The notes under the pieces were generated by a model. That model did no database searches. It was not told the DNA's origin and saw nothing but the letters and a program-made list of their open reading frames with translations. A stretch of 7,593 bases of DNA from NCBI GenBank assembly GCA_040758475.1, contig JBFLVN010000184.1:1-7593 (forward strand). Reading direction: 5' to 3'. This stretch comes from JBFLVN01 sp040758475 (GTDB taxonomy: Bacteria > JAGRBM01). Below, one piece after another: positions 1 to 5,054 of this stretch. How positions within the stretch are numbered: the first letter of the stretch is position 1; each line of letters starts with the position of its first letter. The position numbers were made by a program, and so were the translations under genes.

Positions 1-749
1 CGTTCATCACCGGAGCTTCGAGCGGCATCGGCGCGGAACTCTCCGCGCAACTCGCCCGCCGGGGCTGGAGCGTTGGGCTTTTTGCCCGGCGCGAGTCCGA
101 GCTCTCGGAGATCGCCAAACGGATCGAAGGGGCAGGGGGGAGGGCCCTCGTTCTCCCCGGCGACGTGACCCGGCGGGAGGACGTCCTCCAGGCGGCCCAG
201 AAGGTGAAAAGCACCTGGGGCCCGGTGGACCTCCTGGTCGCCAACGCGGGCATCGGGGCTTCGGCCAAGAGCCACAAGGCCGGCGGCGAGCCGGCCGAAC
301 GGACGATCCGGGTCAACGTCCTTGGAGCCATGTACGCCATCGACGCCGTGGTCGAATCCATGGCCGAGCGGAAATCGGGCCAGATCGTGGGCGTTTCGTC
401 CCTGGCTGGCTGGCGCGGGCTTCCCGGATCGGCGGCTTACTCGGCTTCCAAGGCGGCTCTTACGACTTACCTTGAAACCCTCCGGATCGACCTGGCGCGC
501 CACGGGATATCGGTTACGACCGTCCACCCCGGATTCGTCAAAACGCCGCTTACAGCGAAGAACAAGAATCCCATGCCGTTCCTGGTCGAACTCGAGGATG
601 CTGCCCGGATCATCGCCGACGGCATCGAAGCCCGGCGCCGGGAAGTGAACTTTCCGCTTCCGCTCACGCTTGCCGTGCGGCTTGCCAGGAACCTTCCGAA
701 CTTCGTCTACGACGCCATCATGAAAAGGGCCGGGACAGGGATCGGATAA
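1..749 (+). CDS. SDR family NAD(P)-dependent oxidoreductase, 5' partial
   Basis: This is a classical short-chain dehydrogenase/reductase with a Rossmann fold. The reading frame is already open at base 3, so the true start lies outside the window, and 248 residues are visible. The nucleotide-binding motif TGASSGIG sits at visible residues 3-10, so probably fewer than about ten N-terminal residues are missing. The Asp-Val pair at residues 54-55, NAG at 81-83, and the catalytic set Asn105, Ser133, Tyr146 and Lys150 (YSASK) are all present, so the enzyme should be active. An HPGFVKTP segment follows, as is typical of the family. The GTG at 165 is internal, because it would remove the cofactor site. 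An Arg at visible residues 29-30, after the second beta strand, hints at NADP(H) preference (inference). The substrate cannot be read from the sequence. It is the only plus-strand gene and converges on the BamB-like gene. Confidence 0.93.
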   Translation, partial: FITGASSGIGAELSAQLARRGWSVGLFARRESELSEIAKRIEGAGGRALVLPGDVTRREDVLQAAQKVKSTWGPVDLLVANAGIGASAKSHKAGGEPAERTIRVNVLGAMYAIDAVVESMAERKSGQIVGVSSLAGWRGLPGSAAYSASKAALTTYLETLRIDLARHGISVTTVHPGFVKTPLTAKNKNPMPFLVELEDAARIIADGIEARRREVNFPLPLTLAVRLARNLPNFVYDAIMKRAGTGIG

Positions 750-864
750 AATGGTGCTAGCGGCTGCCTAGGCTCTTTTTATCTACAATGTCTGATAACA
801 TATATTATGTAAAGTAAATTCGATACGCCTCCAGGGCCGATGATTCGGGAAAAATCAAAAAACC
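750..864. other. AT-rich convergent intergenic gap
   Basis: This is the non-coding gap between two converging genes. Bases 781-820 contain only 8 G or C out of 40 by hand count, a sharp AT-rich island in a GC-rich neighbourhood. It includes a small inverted repeat, ACATA-TAT-TATGT, at 798-810. No ORF or RNA gene was recognised. It presumably serves transcription termination from both sides. Confidence 0.6.
757..780 (+). terminator. weak putative terminator after the SDR gene
   Basis: Eight bases after the SDR stop, CTAG at 757-760 can pair with CTAG at 768-771 around a 7-base loop. Five T residues follow at 776-780. The stem is only four pairs, with a mismatch next to it, so it is much weaker than a textbook intrinsic terminator. 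It is listed because of its position and T-run only. Confidence 0.25.
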
Positions 865-878
865 CTACTTTGCCAGGG
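850..878 (-). terminator. putative intrinsic terminator overlapping the bamB-like stop
   Basis: Read on the minus strand, CCCT (878-875) pairs with AGGG (866-863), with an extra G-U pair (874/867) and a 6-base loop. Six T residues follow immediately (862-857), then GA, then five more T (854-850). The hairpin straddles the TAG stop at 867-865, so the 5' arm lies in the last codons. The stem is short but the T-tract is long and well placed. Confidence 0.45.
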
Positions 879-2175
879 AAACGTTCGCGGGCTCCGGCTC
901 TTTGCCGGGCACGGTTTCCATTTTCCAGACCTGGAGAATGGCCCGGTCCGAGAGCGCGGCCAGAAGATCGCCGGAAACGCTGACGGCGGAATAATTCCCG
1001 CGCAGCACCTTGGAGCGCCAGAGAAGTTTGCCGGAAGCCGGATCGATCACGGCGATCGAGCCGCTGCGGCTATACCAGTGATCGGCTTGGGTCGTGCCGA
1101 CAGCGAGATAATCCCCAAGCCAAACCGGCTGGGACGCGATTCCAAGGTCGGGCTTAAGGCCGTCCTGGCCCCAGGCATCATCCAGCAACTTGGCCCCCAC
1201 GGTGGCATCCAGGGCCGCAAGGCCGCCGGTGGCGAGCGGAACGTAGACCCGCGATCCGTCGCTTGCCGGTCCCGCGCTGGCCGGGGCGTCCGCGGTTTGC
1301 CAGGAGGCGATTCCATCATCGAGATTCAGCTTGAAGGTCGGGCCCATAAAGATCGAGAAATAAAGGGAATTTTCGGAAAGGAATAGGCCGATATCCGTGT
1401 TCCGGAAGCGCCGGTCGCGCCCCCCGTAGGACTGCTTCCAGAGAACCCGCCCGGCGGCCGTATCGAGGGCTAGGAGGACCCCGTCCCACCGCCCGACATA
1501 GAGCCGGGTTCCCTCGTCGTTAATGGCGGGCCCGCCCACACCCCGGGCAATGAGTCCACGCGGCTCGACGCCCGCCACGCTCCAGAGGGTCTTTCCAGTC
1601 GCCATTTCGAAGGCGAGCACTTCCCCGTGAGTGTCCTGCAGGTAGAGCCGCCCTTTGGAATAAACGAGCGGTCCGGCAATGGGGGCCGTGAGCTTTCGGC
1701 GCCAGCGCTCCTCGCCCGTTTCGGCGTCGAGGCCCGCGACGACGGCCTCCTGCCCCCCCACGGCGACGATCCCCTCGCCCAGGGCCGGTTTGCAGGTGAT
1801 GGGATCGGGGGAAACCCGGGTCCGCCAAAGTTCATCACCCTCTTCGGCGGTCAGGGCCAGGACTTTTCCGGAAGAAGTCCCCACGTAAATCCGGCCGCCT
1901 TCGAGGAGCGGTACCGAAAGCTCTCCCATCGGAGAGACGCCGGGCACGGTGTATTTGAGATAAGGGATTTTGTACCGCCAGCGGGCCACCTTGGGGAGCT
2001 GGCGGGTCCACAGGCGTTTGAGGCGCACCGGGCTTTTCCAGGCGTGGGTGCCAACGGAAGAAGCATCCACCCAAACGCAGGCGGACAGCACGGCAAGCGA
2101 AAGGATCGCAAAAGCCAAAAAAGACAGGGGCGGACTATTGCCGCCCCTGCCCTGTTTCTCCGGTCTGTGGGCCAT
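865..2175 (-). CDS. bamB: BamB-like outer-membrane lipoprotein, PQQ-type beta-propeller
   Basis: The 436-residue product has a hydrophobic segment at about 18-31 ending in a lipobox, Leu-Ser-Ala-Cys, with Cys33 as the likely lipidation site. The n-region before it is long (about 17 residues). The mature part carries repeated propeller blades of the form 'xLYVG..DG.vLALD..tGk.lW' at roughly 95-118, 135-158, 176-198, 224-246, 309-330 and 356-386, with weaker copies at about 271-292 and 404-417. That suits a seven- or eight-bladed propeller. BamB is the accessory lipoprotein of the BAM complex, which inserts beta-barrel proteins into the outer membrane. The fold alone would also suit other PQQ-repeat proteins. 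The BamB call rests on lipidation, length (E. coli BamB is about 390 residues) and the YfgM-like gene just upstream, as in the E. coli yfgM-bamB arrangement. No der gene follows. Its start shares one base with the upstream stop (TAATG), with a modest GGGAAG just before. Confidence 0.78.
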   Translation of the reverse strand: MAHRPEKQGRGGNSPPLSFLAFAILSLAVLSACVWVDASSVGTHAWKSPVRLKRLWTRQLPKVARWRYKIPYLKYTVPGVSPMGELSVPLLEGGRIYVGTSSGKVLALTAEEGDELWRTRVSPDPITCKPALGEGIVAVGGQEAVVAGLDAETGEERWRRKLTAPIAGPLVYSKGRLYLQDTHGEVLAFEMATGKTLWSVAGVEPRGLIARGVGGPAINDEGTRLYVGRWDGVLLALDTAAGRVLWKQSYGGRDRRFRNTDIGLFLSENSLYFSIFMGPTFKLNLDDGIASWQTADAPASAGPASDGSRVYVPLATGGLAALDATVGAKLLDDAWGQDGLKPDLGIASQPVWLGDYLAVGTTQADHWYSRSGSIAVIDPASGKLLWRSKVLRGNYSAVSVSGDLLAALSDRAILQVWKMETVPGKEPEPANVSLAK

Positions 2176-2999
2176 TACTTCCCTTTTTCAGGAGCCGCGG
2201 GCGCCGCCGGAAGTTTTGCCCCGAAGGCGTCGGGGAGGCCCTGCGAGAGGGCCGCTTCGATCACGCCGGTTCCCAGGCTGTCGGCCGCCACGGTGTAATT
2301 GGTATCGAGTTCCTGAAGGGCCTTCTTGGCTTCTTCGGGCTTCCCGAGCCGGGCATGGCAGAGGGCTTCAGAGATCACGATGCTCTGGCCGATTTTCCCA
2401 AGCTCCTGCCCCTCCGGGACCGCCTTGCGGGCTTTTCCGAGGCTCTCCAGGGCTTTTTCGTACTGGTCGGCGTCCATCTGGGCCACGGCCACGTTGTAGT
2501 AAGCCAGAGGGCCCAGGAACGGATCACTCTTTACTTTCTCCGCATAGGCCTCGAAAGCGGCGATGGCGGCATCGTTATTCTTGAGTTCCCGCTGGGCTTC
2601 GCCCTTGTAATAAGCGGCCATCCACTCGGCCGACTCGCGGGAGAGCTTGGGTTCCACTTCGTCGATGGCGGCGGCGACGGCCTTCCACTTCTCTTCTTCG
2701 GTGTCGAACCGGGCCGGGCCTTCTTCCTCCAGTTTTTCGAGCTCTTCCAGGGAACTCACGGACTTGGGGCCCACTTCGGCCGTCATCACCCGTACGACCT
2801 TGTCCAACTGGGCGAAATTGCGTTCGAGTTGCCGGCGCGTAAGGGCCCGGCCGCCGTAGACGAGGACGATGGCGAGAATGAGGCCCCCGATGATCCCCAG
2901 GAACCACATCTCCCGTTCTGCGATCCAGTCGAGGATCTTGCGGCCCTGGCTGACGAATTCGTCGGGTTTCTTGAGCTGCTTGTGTACGGATACGGACAA
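2175..2999 (-). CDS. YfgM-like membrane-anchored TPR protein
   Basis: The 274-residue product has a charged cytoplasmic N-terminus of about 31 residues, one transmembrane helix at about 32-49, a basic and coiled-coil-prone stretch, then TPR-like helical pairs (about 126-157, 165-194 and 206-232) and an Ala/Pro-rich tail. This N-in single-span topology with periplasmic TPRs matches the YfgM/TPR_21 type. E. coli YfgM (206 residues) is an ancillary SecYEG and periplasmic chaperone-network partner. The gene sits directly before the BamB-like gene, and the two overlap by one base, so coupled translation is likely. The start is TTG at 2999, supported by GGGAG at 3013-3009 with a 9-base spacer. No ATG, GTG or TTG lies between it and the upstream in-frame stop at 3041-3039, and the next Met (residue 31) would remove part of the helix boundary. 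The match to YfgM is by architecture and context, not close sequence identity. Confidence 0.72.
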   Translation of the reverse strand: MSVSVHKQLKKPDEFVSQGRKILDWIAEREMWFLGIIGGLILAIVLVYGGRALTRRQLERNFAQLDKVVRVMTAEVGPKSVSSLEELEKLEEEGPARFDTEEEKWKAVAAAIDEVEPKLSRESAEWMAAYYKGEAQRELKNNDAAIAAFEAYAEKVKSDPFLGPLAYYNVAVAQMDADQYEKALESLGKARKAVPEGQELGKIGQSIVISEALCHARLGKPEEAKKALQELDTNYTVAADSLGTGVIEAALSQGLPDAFGAKLPAAPAAPEKGK

Positions 3000-3008
3000 G
3001 TTCGTATA

Positions 3009-3013
3009 CTCCC
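3009..3013 (-). promoter_or_regulatory. ribosome binding site deciding a TTG start
   Basis: GGGAG on the minus strand lies 9 bases before the TTG at 2999. It fixes the start of the YfgM-like gene at a non-ATG codon. Confidence 0.6.
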
Positions 3014-3037
3014 GGAAAACTTCAATCGTGACGGGCC

Positions 3038-3066
3038 GTTATAGCGCCGCGGGCCCAGGGGGGCAA
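3038..3066 (-). promoter_or_regulatory. sigma70-like promoter for the YfgM-BamB operon
   Basis: On the minus strand, TTGCCC (3066-3061; 4 of 6 to TTGACA) and TATAAC (3043-3038; 5 of 6 to TATAAT) are separated by exactly 17 bases. Transcription would start near 3031, giving a leader of about 30 nt that contains the GGGAG ribosome binding site. The spacer is very GC-rich. The position just upstream of the first operon gene supports the call. Confidence 0.5.
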
Positions 3067-3076
3067 GATGCCCAAT

Positions 3077-3103
3077 CGGCCGGGAAGCCCTTTAACCCGG
3101 CCG
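3077..3103. repeat. 8-bp GC-rich inverted repeat upstream of the operon promoter
   Basis: CGGCCGGG at 3077-3084 is perfectly complementary to CCCGGCCG at 3096-3103, across an 11-base spacer. It ends 10 bases before the proposed -35 box of the YfgM-BamB promoter. No T-run follows on either strand, so a regulator site is about as likely as an RNA hairpin. Confidence 0.55.
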
Positions 3104-3214
3104 GAACGGCTGAAAGGAGGAAGGTGGCCAAGGCGGCCATGTTTTTTTCGCGGCCATCTTCGCGGGAAGGTTACCTGGGGAACATTTTGAAAGACTGGAT
3201 GACCGGCGGACTAC

Positions 3215-3250
3215 GCCCCTTCCATGAATGAACATTCATGAAACAGGGGC
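3215..3250. repeat. composite inverted repeat / stem-loop
   Basis: An outer arm, GCCCCT (3215-3220), pairs with AGGGGC (3245-3250). An inner perfect repeat, CATGAATG (3223-3230), pairs with CATTCATG (3233-3240) around AA. The only interruption is a small internal loop (2 bases against 4). As RNA this would be about 13 pairs with a 4-base loop. As DNA the inner palindrome resembles a TetR-family operator. It lies 45 bases beyond the nadA stop and has no T-run directly after it on the minus strand. Confidence 0.6.
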
Positions 3251-3280
3251 TTCGATTGACGTATTTTAGCTCGATTGAGG

Positions 3281-3302
3281 AAAAAAAGAAAGCTGTCAGC
3301 TC
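3281..3302 (-). terminator. weak putative intrinsic terminator overlapping the nadA stop
   Basis: On the minus strand, AGCT (3301-3298) pairs with AGCT (3294-3291) around GAC, with one possible G-U pair outside. A T-rich tract of ten bases with a single C follows (3290-3281). The hairpin includes the TGA stop at 3298-3296. The stem is very short, so this is tentative. The design resembles the proposed terminator after the bamB-like gene. Confidence 0.33.
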
Positions 3303-4249
3303 ATGGCCAGCATGCGTTCGATGGGCTCCAAGGCCGCGAGGCGGAGGGGCTCTTCCAGGGTGATTTCCGGTTTTTCGTCCCGCAGGCAGAGGTAGAGTTT
3401 TTCCAGGGTGTTCAATTTCATGTAGGGGCATTCGTTGCAGGCGCACTCGTTCGTGGGCGGCCCGGGGATGAAGGTCTTTTCGGGGTGTGCCTTTTCCATC
3501 TGGTGAATAATTCCCGGCTCCGTGACGACGATAAACTCCTTGGCCGGGGATTCGTTGGCGTATTTGAGCAGAGCGCTCGTCGAACCGATGAAATCAGCGA
3601 GGGCCAGGACTTCCGGGGTGCATTCGGGATGGGCGATGACTTTCGCCCCCGGGTGGCGAACCTTGAGCTGGTGGATCTTCTTTTCCGAGAAAATCTCGTG
3701 GACCTGGCACGTCCCCTGCCAGAGGACCATGTCCCTCCCCGTCTGTTTCTGCACGTAGGCGCCCAAGTACTTGTCGGGGGCGAAGAGGATGGGCTGATCC
3801 ACCGGAAGCTGGCGGACGATTTTCTCCGCATTGCTGGAAGTCACGATGACGTCCGAGAGGGCTTTCACGGCGGCCGAGCAATTGATGTACGAGACGACGA
3901 TGTGGTCGGGGTGCTTCTTCACCCAATTCTCGAAGACATCCGCCGGGGCGCTAGCTGCAAGGGAACACCCGGCTTCCAGGTCCGGCAGAAGGACTTTCTT
4001 CTCGGGGTTCAGGATCTTCGCCGTTTCGGCCATGAAATGGACGCCGGCGAACACGATCATATCGGCCTTGGTTTTCTTGGCGGCCTGAGCGAGCTGGAGG
4101 GAATCGCCCACGAAATCGGCCACGTCCTGGATGTCGGGTTCCTGGTAGTAGTGGGCGAGCAGGACGGCGTTTTTCTCTTTTTTCAGGCGCGCGATTTCCT
4201 CGAAAAGATCGAGGGACGGATCGATCCGGCCATTGCCGTTCCCGGTCAT
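3296..4249 (-). CDS. nadA: quinolinate synthase NadA
   Basis: NadA is a cytoplasmic [4Fe-4S] enzyme. It condenses iminoaspartate with dihydroxyacetone phosphate to give quinolinate, the de novo NAD precursor. The 317-residue product spans the family in order: the substrate-binding AHYYQ at 32-36, 'VGDSLQLA' at 47-54, the first cluster ligand Cys95 (EAGCSLA), 'TSSNA' at 137-141, 'LWQGTCQVHE' at 176-185, the second ligand Cys210 (HPEC), 'GSTSALL' at 222-228, and the C-terminal Cys-x-Cys-x-x-Cys at 269, 271 and 274. Cys274, in 'CPYM', is the expected third ligand. All key residues are present. The ATG at 4249 is preceded by a G-rich Shine-Dalgarno (GGGGAGGGGAG, 4272-4262) about 12 bases away. 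No nadB or nadC is visible nearby. The PIN toxin gene lies 90 bases upstream on the same strand. I saw no clear promoter in that gap, so co-transcription cannot be excluded. Confidence 0.96.
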   Translation of the reverse strand: MTGNGNGRIDPSLDLFEEIARLKKEKNAVLLAHYYQEPDIQDVADFVGDSLQLAQAAKKTKADMIVFAGVHFMAETAKILNPEKKVLLPDLEAGCSLAASAPADVFENWVKKHPDHIVVSYINCSAAVKALSDVIVTSSNAEKIVRQLPVDQPILFAPDKYLGAYVQKQTGRDMVLWQGTCQVHEIFSEKKIHQLKVRHPGAKVIAHPECTPEVLALADFIGSTSALLKYANESPAKEFIVVTEPGIIHQMEKAHPEKTFIPGPPTNECACNECPYMKLNTLEKLYLCLRDEKPEITLEEPLRLAALEPIERMLAMS

Positions 4250-4339
4250 GGGGGCGCTCTTCTCCCCTCCCCTGCGTTACAAGGTAGTGACGGGGGATTA
4301 AGGAAACAAGAAGGATACCGCGTCGGGCGCCTTATCGCT

Positions 4340-4747
4340 TTATGGCAACAGTTCAAAGGCCCCGCAATGTTTGGGCCGGACCAGCGAAAAGTCTCGCCGA
4401 TCGGTAGTAGCGATTCGGCGGATACCAAGGCGCTCGGCAATTGCCACGACGGACGCATCGACGAACCCCAGATCGGCGTCTGAATATTCTCGAAGAATCT
4501 CGATGCAGCGATGAAAATCTTCCGGCTCAGGCCACACGATTTGAAATGGCCCTTGAGTTAGATCGAGCAGCAAATCCAGTTCGGATTTAGCGCCCAATGC
4601 TTTGTTAACCATATAGAGCACTTCGGGAAGGATTGTATACGGAACGAGCAAGGGGACTCTGGTATTTTCAAACAATCGGCGGACGGGCTCTCGCCAGCGG
4701 TCATCGGCATCCGCGAAGGCGTACAAGACGCCCGAATCCACGATCAT
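4340..4747 (-). CDS. PIN-domain ribonuclease toxin (VapC-like)
   Basis: The 135-residue protein has the length of a single-domain PIN toxin. PIN toxins are Mg2+-dependent RNases that cleave tRNA, rRNA or mRNA when freed from their antitoxin. The acidic active-site set is complete: Asp4 in the opening 'MIVDSG', Glu42 in 'ILPEVLY', Asp92 and Asp97 in 'DADLGFVDASV', and Asp116 in 'TTDRRDF'. The gene starts with an ATG that overlaps the antitoxin stop by four bases (ATGA). The bases before the start read TCCTCC, the opposite of a Shine-Dalgarno, so translation probably depends on coupling to the antitoxin. GC content is about 48% over 4501-4680 by hand count, clearly below the neighbours, which suggests acquisition. 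The RNA target cannot be predicted from the sequence. Confidence 0.88.
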   Translation of the reverse strand: MIVDSGVLYAFADADDRWREPVRRLFENTRVPLLVPYTILPEVLYMVNKALGAKSELDLLLDLTQGPFQIVWPEPEDFHRCIEILREYSDADLGFVDASVVAIAERLGIRRIATTDRRDFSLVRPKHCGAFELLP

Positions 4748-4998
4748 TCGGAGGATTTGCCGAAGCCGCCCGTTAGAAGCTCTTCAAAGCGTTCGGAAAT
4801 ATCCGACCGGCCGCTGGCGCCGGAACCGGAAGAGCGGAATTTCCGTGGCAAGGGGCCTTCGTATTCCTTCGTTTCGATGTTTTTGCGGAAGCCCTGTTCT
4901 TCCAGGACAACGTAAGTTTCCGCGTGCTCCGCGAGCTGGAGTGGTTCTTGGGGTTTAAGCACCCCATTCTCGTAAATCGCTTTTACGGACCGGCTCAT
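4744..4998 (-). CDS. DUF104 / AF2212-like antitoxin
   Basis: The 84-residue protein opens with 'VKAIYENGVLKPQEPLQL' (5-22), the hallmark of the DUF104 (AF2212-like) family. These are small beta-rich proteins commonly paired with PIN toxins. After about residue 34 the sequence turns polar and Gly/Ser-rich (54-64), ending in a short amphipathic helix, 'ISERFEELL', at about 67-75. This tail probably wraps the toxin (inference). It is the first gene of the pair and overlaps the toxin by ATGA. The ATG at 4998 matches the family's usual start. There is no Shine-Dalgarno; the bases before the ATG read CCCTCC. A TACAAT -10-like box lies only 8 bases upstream, pointing to a leaderless message. Autoregulation is usual for such pairs, but no strong palindrome was seen in the 56-base gap upstream. 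Confidence 0.85.
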   Translation of the reverse strand: MSRSVKAIYENGVLKPQEPLQLAEHAETYVVLEEQGFRKNIETKEYEGPLPRKFRSSGSGASGRSDISERFEELLTGGFGKSSE

Positions 4999-5006
4999 GG
5001 AGGGAA

Positions 5007-5035
5007 ATTGTAGCCTCTTGGCGTGCGACGGGCTA
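5007..5035 (-). promoter_or_regulatory. putative promoter of the toxin-antitoxin pair (leaderless)
   Basis: On the minus strand, TACAAT (5012-5007; 5 of 6 to TATAAT) is preceded at 17 bases by a poor -35, TAGCCC (5035-5030; 3 of 6). Transcription would begin at about 5000, within a few bases of the antitoxin ATG at 4998, leaving essentially no leader. Confidence 0.35.
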
Positions 5036-5054
5036 GGCCGCCTTCTGCCCCGCC

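Larger units (their letters stand above)
3000..3295. other. structured 296-bp intergenic region between nadA and the YfgM-BamB operon
   Basis: This is non-coding on the minus strand. From right to left it holds the T-tract of a possible nadA terminator (3281-3290), a composite hairpin (3215-3250), a plus-strand 5-bp stem with a seven-T run (3125-3148), a purine-rich Shine-Dalgarno-like stretch on the plus strand (3113-3124), a GC-rich inverted repeat (3077-3103) and the promoter and ribosome binding site of the downstream operon. On the plus strand a frame is open to a stop at 3229-3231, but no convincing gene was identified. Confidence 0.55.

Noticed and set aside
165..167. GTG at 165 as the start of the SDR gene
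   Set aside because: The same frame is open to base 3 and encodes the essential TGASSGIG cofactor motif upstream, so the gene is truncated by the window edge.
1627..2584. Overlapping plus-strand ORFs across the bamB-like and YfgM-like genes
   Set aside because: Antisense shadows: they are Pro/Arg/Gly-rich and cover well-supported minus-strand genes with lipobox, propeller and membrane-anchor features.
3125..3148. Plus-strand intrinsic terminator (TGGCC-loop-GGCCA stem, then T7)
   Set aside because: No plus-strand gene ends upstream of it, and the neighbouring genes are on the minus strand, so there is nothing obvious to terminate unless the small ORF or an antisense RNA is real.
3133..3157. 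8-bp direct repeat GCGGCCAT (3133-3140 and 3150-3157)
   Set aside because: Two short GC-rich copies only, with no element between them; too little to support an insertion footprint or a repeat array.
4249..4339. NAD+-sensing (nadA-motif) riboswitch upstream of nadA
   Set aside because: Only 90 bases are non-coding, and I could not recognise the conserved paired-domain structure. Only simple C-run/G-run pairing is visible.
3275..4483. Long plus-strand ORF (402 codons) across nadA
   Set aside because: It lies antisense to a complete, motif-rich nadA in a GC-rich codon context that keeps the opposite frame open. The translation shows no recognisable domain.
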